Positions 42,215 through 44,601 of a DNA stretch of 44,601 bases are shown piece after piece. The notes beneath the pieces are model-generated. The model was not told where the DNA came from. It ran no database searches and saw only the letters and a program-made list of their open reading frames with translations. How positions within the stretch are numbered: position 1 is the stretch's first letter; every line of letters begins with the position of its first letter. The position numbers and the translations under genes are program-made. This stretch comes from Chloroflexota bacterium (GTDB lineage Bacteria; Chloroflexota; Anaerolineae; Aggregatilineales; Phototrophicaceae), in contig WTGC01000085.1 in assembly GCA_011523705.1 (NCBI GenBank), positions 1 to 44,601 of the forward strand, in the 5' to 3' direction.

Positions 42215-44392
42215 CTACTTCATGCCCGTTGTGGCGATGCCGGTGGTGATGTATTTCTGCAAGAATCCAAAAACGAAGGTGATCGGCAGCGCGGTCAGCA
42301 CCGTCATCGCCAATATCAGATCCCACTGTATCGTGAGATCGCCCTGAAAAGTCTCCAGCCCGACCTGCAAGGTGAACATCTCGTCCCTGGTCATCACGAT
42401 TTTGGGCCAGAGGAAATCGTTCCAGCGCCAAATGGTGGAGAAGATCGCCAGCACGGCCAGCGCCGGCGCCGCCAGCGGCAGGATCACCTGCCAGTATATT
42501 CGCCATTCGGTCGCGCCGTCGATCCGCGCTGAATCCAGCAGCTCATCGGGAATCGTCAGCATATACTGCCGCAGCAGGAAGACGCCGGTGGGCGTGCCAA
42601 TGGTCGGGATGATGATGCCGATCAACTGATTGTTCCAGCCGAGCGCGGTGATGAGCAGGAAAGCCGGCACCAGGATCACAGAAAGGGGCACCATCAGCGT
42701 GCTGATGATCAGCATAAAGATGAAACCGCGGCCGCGAAAACGATACTTGCTCAGCGCGAAGGCGGCCATGCTGTTGACAAAAAGGGTCAAGATCGTCGCT
42801 GAGGCAGTGACGATGACGCTATTCGCCAGATAGCGCCAGAAGTTGAAACTCTCGATGCCGCGCGTATAGTTGTCGAGGCTGAAGCGCACATTTTCGACCG
42901 GCGCGCGCTCGTTCAGTTTCACTTTTGTGATGCCAGCCTCGGGGTCGGCCGGGTCAATCATCTGCGCTTCCAGGCCGACGCGCCGCACTTGCGCCAACTG
43001 CGCGACCGAACCATCCGCGAGCGTCACATTATAGAGCGGCAGCGGCTCATCGTAGCCTTCAACAGCCACCAGCTCCTGATGATAAGGAAGGAAGCGGGGC
43101 GGGAAGCGCTTGATATCGCCAGAACTCTTGAACGAAGACATCAAGAGCCAGAGCACCGGTCCAAACATGACAATGACGCCGAGCAGCAGATAGCCGTAGG
43201 TGAAAAACGAGCGGCGGCGCGCCGTGCTGAAGAGCCAATTCAATACCGCCCCTATCGCGTCAAACAACGCTTGCAAGAGCGCGGCAAGCGGATCCAGCGC
43301 GCCCTGTTTGAATGCCGTCCACCACCGGCCAGCCAAGTTGTCGCCTGCGATTCGGCTCTGCGCTGCCCCTTCCTCATCCTCCTCCAAGCCCGTGCCTTGC
43401 ACGCGAATCTGGATGATCGTCAACACAATCAACACAGCGGCCATCACCAGCGAGGTCGCCGCCGCCAGGCCAAATTCACGGAAGGGGCTGGCGAAGCCGT
43501 TGTTGTAAATGTAATGCACGACGTAAAGCGTCGCCGAGCCGGGTCCGCCGCCGGTGAAGGCGAATACGACGTCAAATATCTGCACCGCGCGGATGGTTGA
43601 CAAGACGATGACCACCAGCATCGTCGGCGCCAGCAGCGGCAAGGTAATCGAGCGGAATGAGAGCCAGCCGCTCGCGCCATCAATGGCGGCCGCTTCGTAT
43701 AGATCGGCGGGAATAGCCTGCAAGCCGGCCAGCAGAATCAGCGTATAGAAGCCCATCAAGGACCAGACGCTGACCATCACCACCCAAAAGCGCGCCCAAT
43801 TGCGATCGGTGAGAAAGCGCAGTTTCTCCCCGCCCATGCCTACAACGACCGCGTTGAACAGGCCATTCTCTTGCAGCATCCAGCGCCAGATCATCGCCAC
43901 CACAATTGGCGAGAGCAGCACCGGGTAAAAGAAGACGCTGCGGAAGAAGCCGCGCGCCCGAATCCGCCCATTGAGCACGACCGCAGTCAGCAATGACACG
44001 GCGATCATAAAGGCGACCTGTGTCACAACGAAGCCGGCTGTATTGAGCACAGCCGCGGCGAAAAGATCTTCGTCGCAGGTGGCCGGGCGCAAGAAGTCGC
44101 CGCAGTCAAACAAGCGCTCCAGGTTGGCGGCGCCGACGTAGGGCCGCTGATTGAGGAAAAGCTTGTCGCTGCCGGTGAAGGTATAAACGAAATTGAACAG
44201 CATTGGGAAGAGGACAAAGATGGAAAAAACGATCATATTTGGCGCGACGAAAATATAAGCCATTCCGGTCACGCCGGTGAATTTCTGGAGGCGCGAAAAG
44301 AAACCGTCAAAGAGGCTGACGGCAACGTCGACGAACAGAGCCAACGGGTTTCGCGGCGGACGTTCTGTCCTAGAATTCAGTTGAGCCATCAT
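42215..44392 (-). CDS. Fused sugar ABC transporter permease (MalF/UgpA-type + MalG/UgpE-type)
   Basis: About 725 residues from ATG 44390-44392 (MMAQLNSRTERPP); the frame extends to 44464 but only into repeat sequence. Half 1 (residues ~45-330) carries the EAA loop YEAAAIDGASGWLSFRSITLP (near 232). An acidic linker (GTGLEEDEEGAAQ) and an amphipathic stretch follow. Half 2 (~400-725) carries LDSARIDGATEWRIYWQVILP (near 619) and has an unusually long ~80-residue exoplasmic loop after its first helix (PYHQELVAVEGYDEP...). This is the second single-chain permease in the window after 12060-14060. Both halves of the channel are thus supplied by one gene; the ATPase must come from elsewhere. The binding protein is encoded downstream. 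Confidence 0.92.
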   Translation of the reverse strand: MMAQLNSRTERPPRNPLALFVDVAVSLFDGFFSRLQKFTGVTGMAYIFVAPNMIVFSIFVLFPMLFNFVYTFTGSDKLFLNQRPYVGAANLERLFDCGDFLRPATCDEDLFAAAVLNTAGFVVTQVAFMIAVSLLTAVVLNGRIRARGFFRSVFFYPVLLSPIVVAMIWRWMLQENGLFNAVVVGMGGEKLRFLTDRNWARFWVVMVSVWSLMGFYTLILLAGLQAIPADLYEAAAIDGASGWLSFRSITLPLLAPTMLVVIVLSTIRAVQIFDVVFAFTGGGPGSATLYVVHYIYNNGFASPFREFGLAAATSLVMAAVLIVLTIIQIRVQGTGLEEDEEGAAQSRIAGDNLAGRWWTAFKQGALDPLAALLQALFDAIGAVLNWLFSTARRRSFFTYGYLLLGVIVMFGPVLWLLMSSFKSSGDIKRFPPRFLPYHQELVAVEGYDEPLPLYNVTLADGSVAQLAQVRRVGLEAQMIDPADPEAGITKVKLNERAPVENVRFSLDNYTRGIESFNFWRYLANSVIVTASATILTLFVNSMAAFALSKYRFRGRGFIFMLIISTLMVPLSVILVPAFLLITALGWNNQLIGIIIPTIGTPTGVFLLRQYMLTIPDELLDSARIDGATEWRIYWQVILPLAAPALAVLAIFSTIWRWNDFLWPKIVMTRDEMFTLQVGLETFQGDLTIQWDLILAMTVLTALPITFVFGFLQKYITTGIATTGMK

Positions 44393-44420
44393 GGTCGGTT
44401 GTCGGCGAGAAAGTGATTGG

Positions 44421-44601
44421 TATTCCGTAGCATGGGTGGGCGAGCCGCCGGCTCGCCCGTACATTGTTTGCGCTTGGGTGGGCGGCCCGAGGGTCGCCCC
44501 TGTTTACGTTGCACGTTGCAGGAGGGCGATACCGCGTAACGCCCCTACACGTTTGCGCTTTGATCAAGATCCGTAGGGGCGAGGCGGTGACTCGCCCACA
44601 G
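44421..44601. repeat. Cluster of GTAGGGGCGA-family inverted repeats
   Basis: It holds a perfect hairpin GGGCGAGCC-GCC-GGCTCGCCC (44438-44458), a GGGCGGCCC...GGGTCGCCCC block (about 44477-44500), CGCCCCTAC (44541-44549) and GTAGGGGCGAG (44574-44584), the last reaching towards the window edge with CTCGCCCAC. It probably continues beyond the window. Confidence 0.7.

Overview
The window (44.6 kb, fairly GC-rich, no rRNA or tRNA seen) looks like chromosomal DNA of a heterotrophic Chloroflexota bacterium, probably Anaerolineae-like. This is an inference from very long secreted proteins with Thr-Pro-Thr/Asn linkers, several sugar-type ABC transporters without their own ATPase, GT-C membrane proteins, a nickel-racemase (LarA) homologue and dispersed GTAGGGGCG-type intergenic repeats. 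No phylogenetic marker is present to settle it.

Layout. (1) 1-5549, minus strand: two tandem paralogous GT-C-like membrane glycosyltransferases (the first runs off the edge), a secreted beta-helix/LysM protein, and a RecA-like protein whose Walker A lysine is lost. (2) 5674-8757: a three-domain fusion of an APH-type kinase, an M23 zinc peptidase and a class III PLP enzyme. (3) 8843-9863: an antitoxin-like HTH gene followed by a PIN-domain toxin gene interrupted by an in-frame TGA. (4) 9970-20408: a divergent carbohydrate locus. Leftward are a Tat-exported binding protein, a two-in-one ABC permease, a TIM-barrel isomerase and a Gfo/Idh dehydrogenase. Rightward are an SDR, a GntR/FCD regulator, a cyclase-family hydrolase, a second SDR and an IolE-like isomerase. 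Consensus-like sigma70 promoters for both directions and a shared TCGATAAT palindromic motif lie between them. (5) 20683-24580: a GT4 glycosyltransferase and a large membrane protein, convergent. (6) 24925-32378: malate synthase A, convergent through a hairpin terminator with a 1920-residue secreted modular protein. (7) 33100-38858, minus strand: an MFS transporter, a two-gene DUF1828/DUF6978-like pair, a LarA-type racemase and a split UxaA-type sugar-acid dehydratase. (8) 38912-40670: a probable type II restriction-modification pair made of a Dam-like D12-class methyltransferase and an uncharacterised partner. (9) 40807-44392: a second sugar ABC transporter, again with both permease halves in one polypeptide.

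How it fits together. The two transporters and their neighbours probably import and degrade sugars or sugar acids, and the absence of ATPase genes suggests a shared ATPase encoded elsewhere. The LarA/UxaA genes point to sugar-acid epimerisation and dehydration. The restriction pair and the DUF pair sit inside this otherwise metabolic same-strand run and look more AT-rich by eye, so they may be later insertions. Intergenic spaces carry two repeat families plus a MITE-like element with 16-bp perfect inverted ends.

The features most worth a second look are the secreted giant with three related metallopeptidase-like domains of which only one keeps HExxH, the kinase/M23/PLP fusion, the twice-occurring fused permeases, the uncharacterised restriction and DUF1828 pairs, and the nonsense-interrupted PIN toxin.
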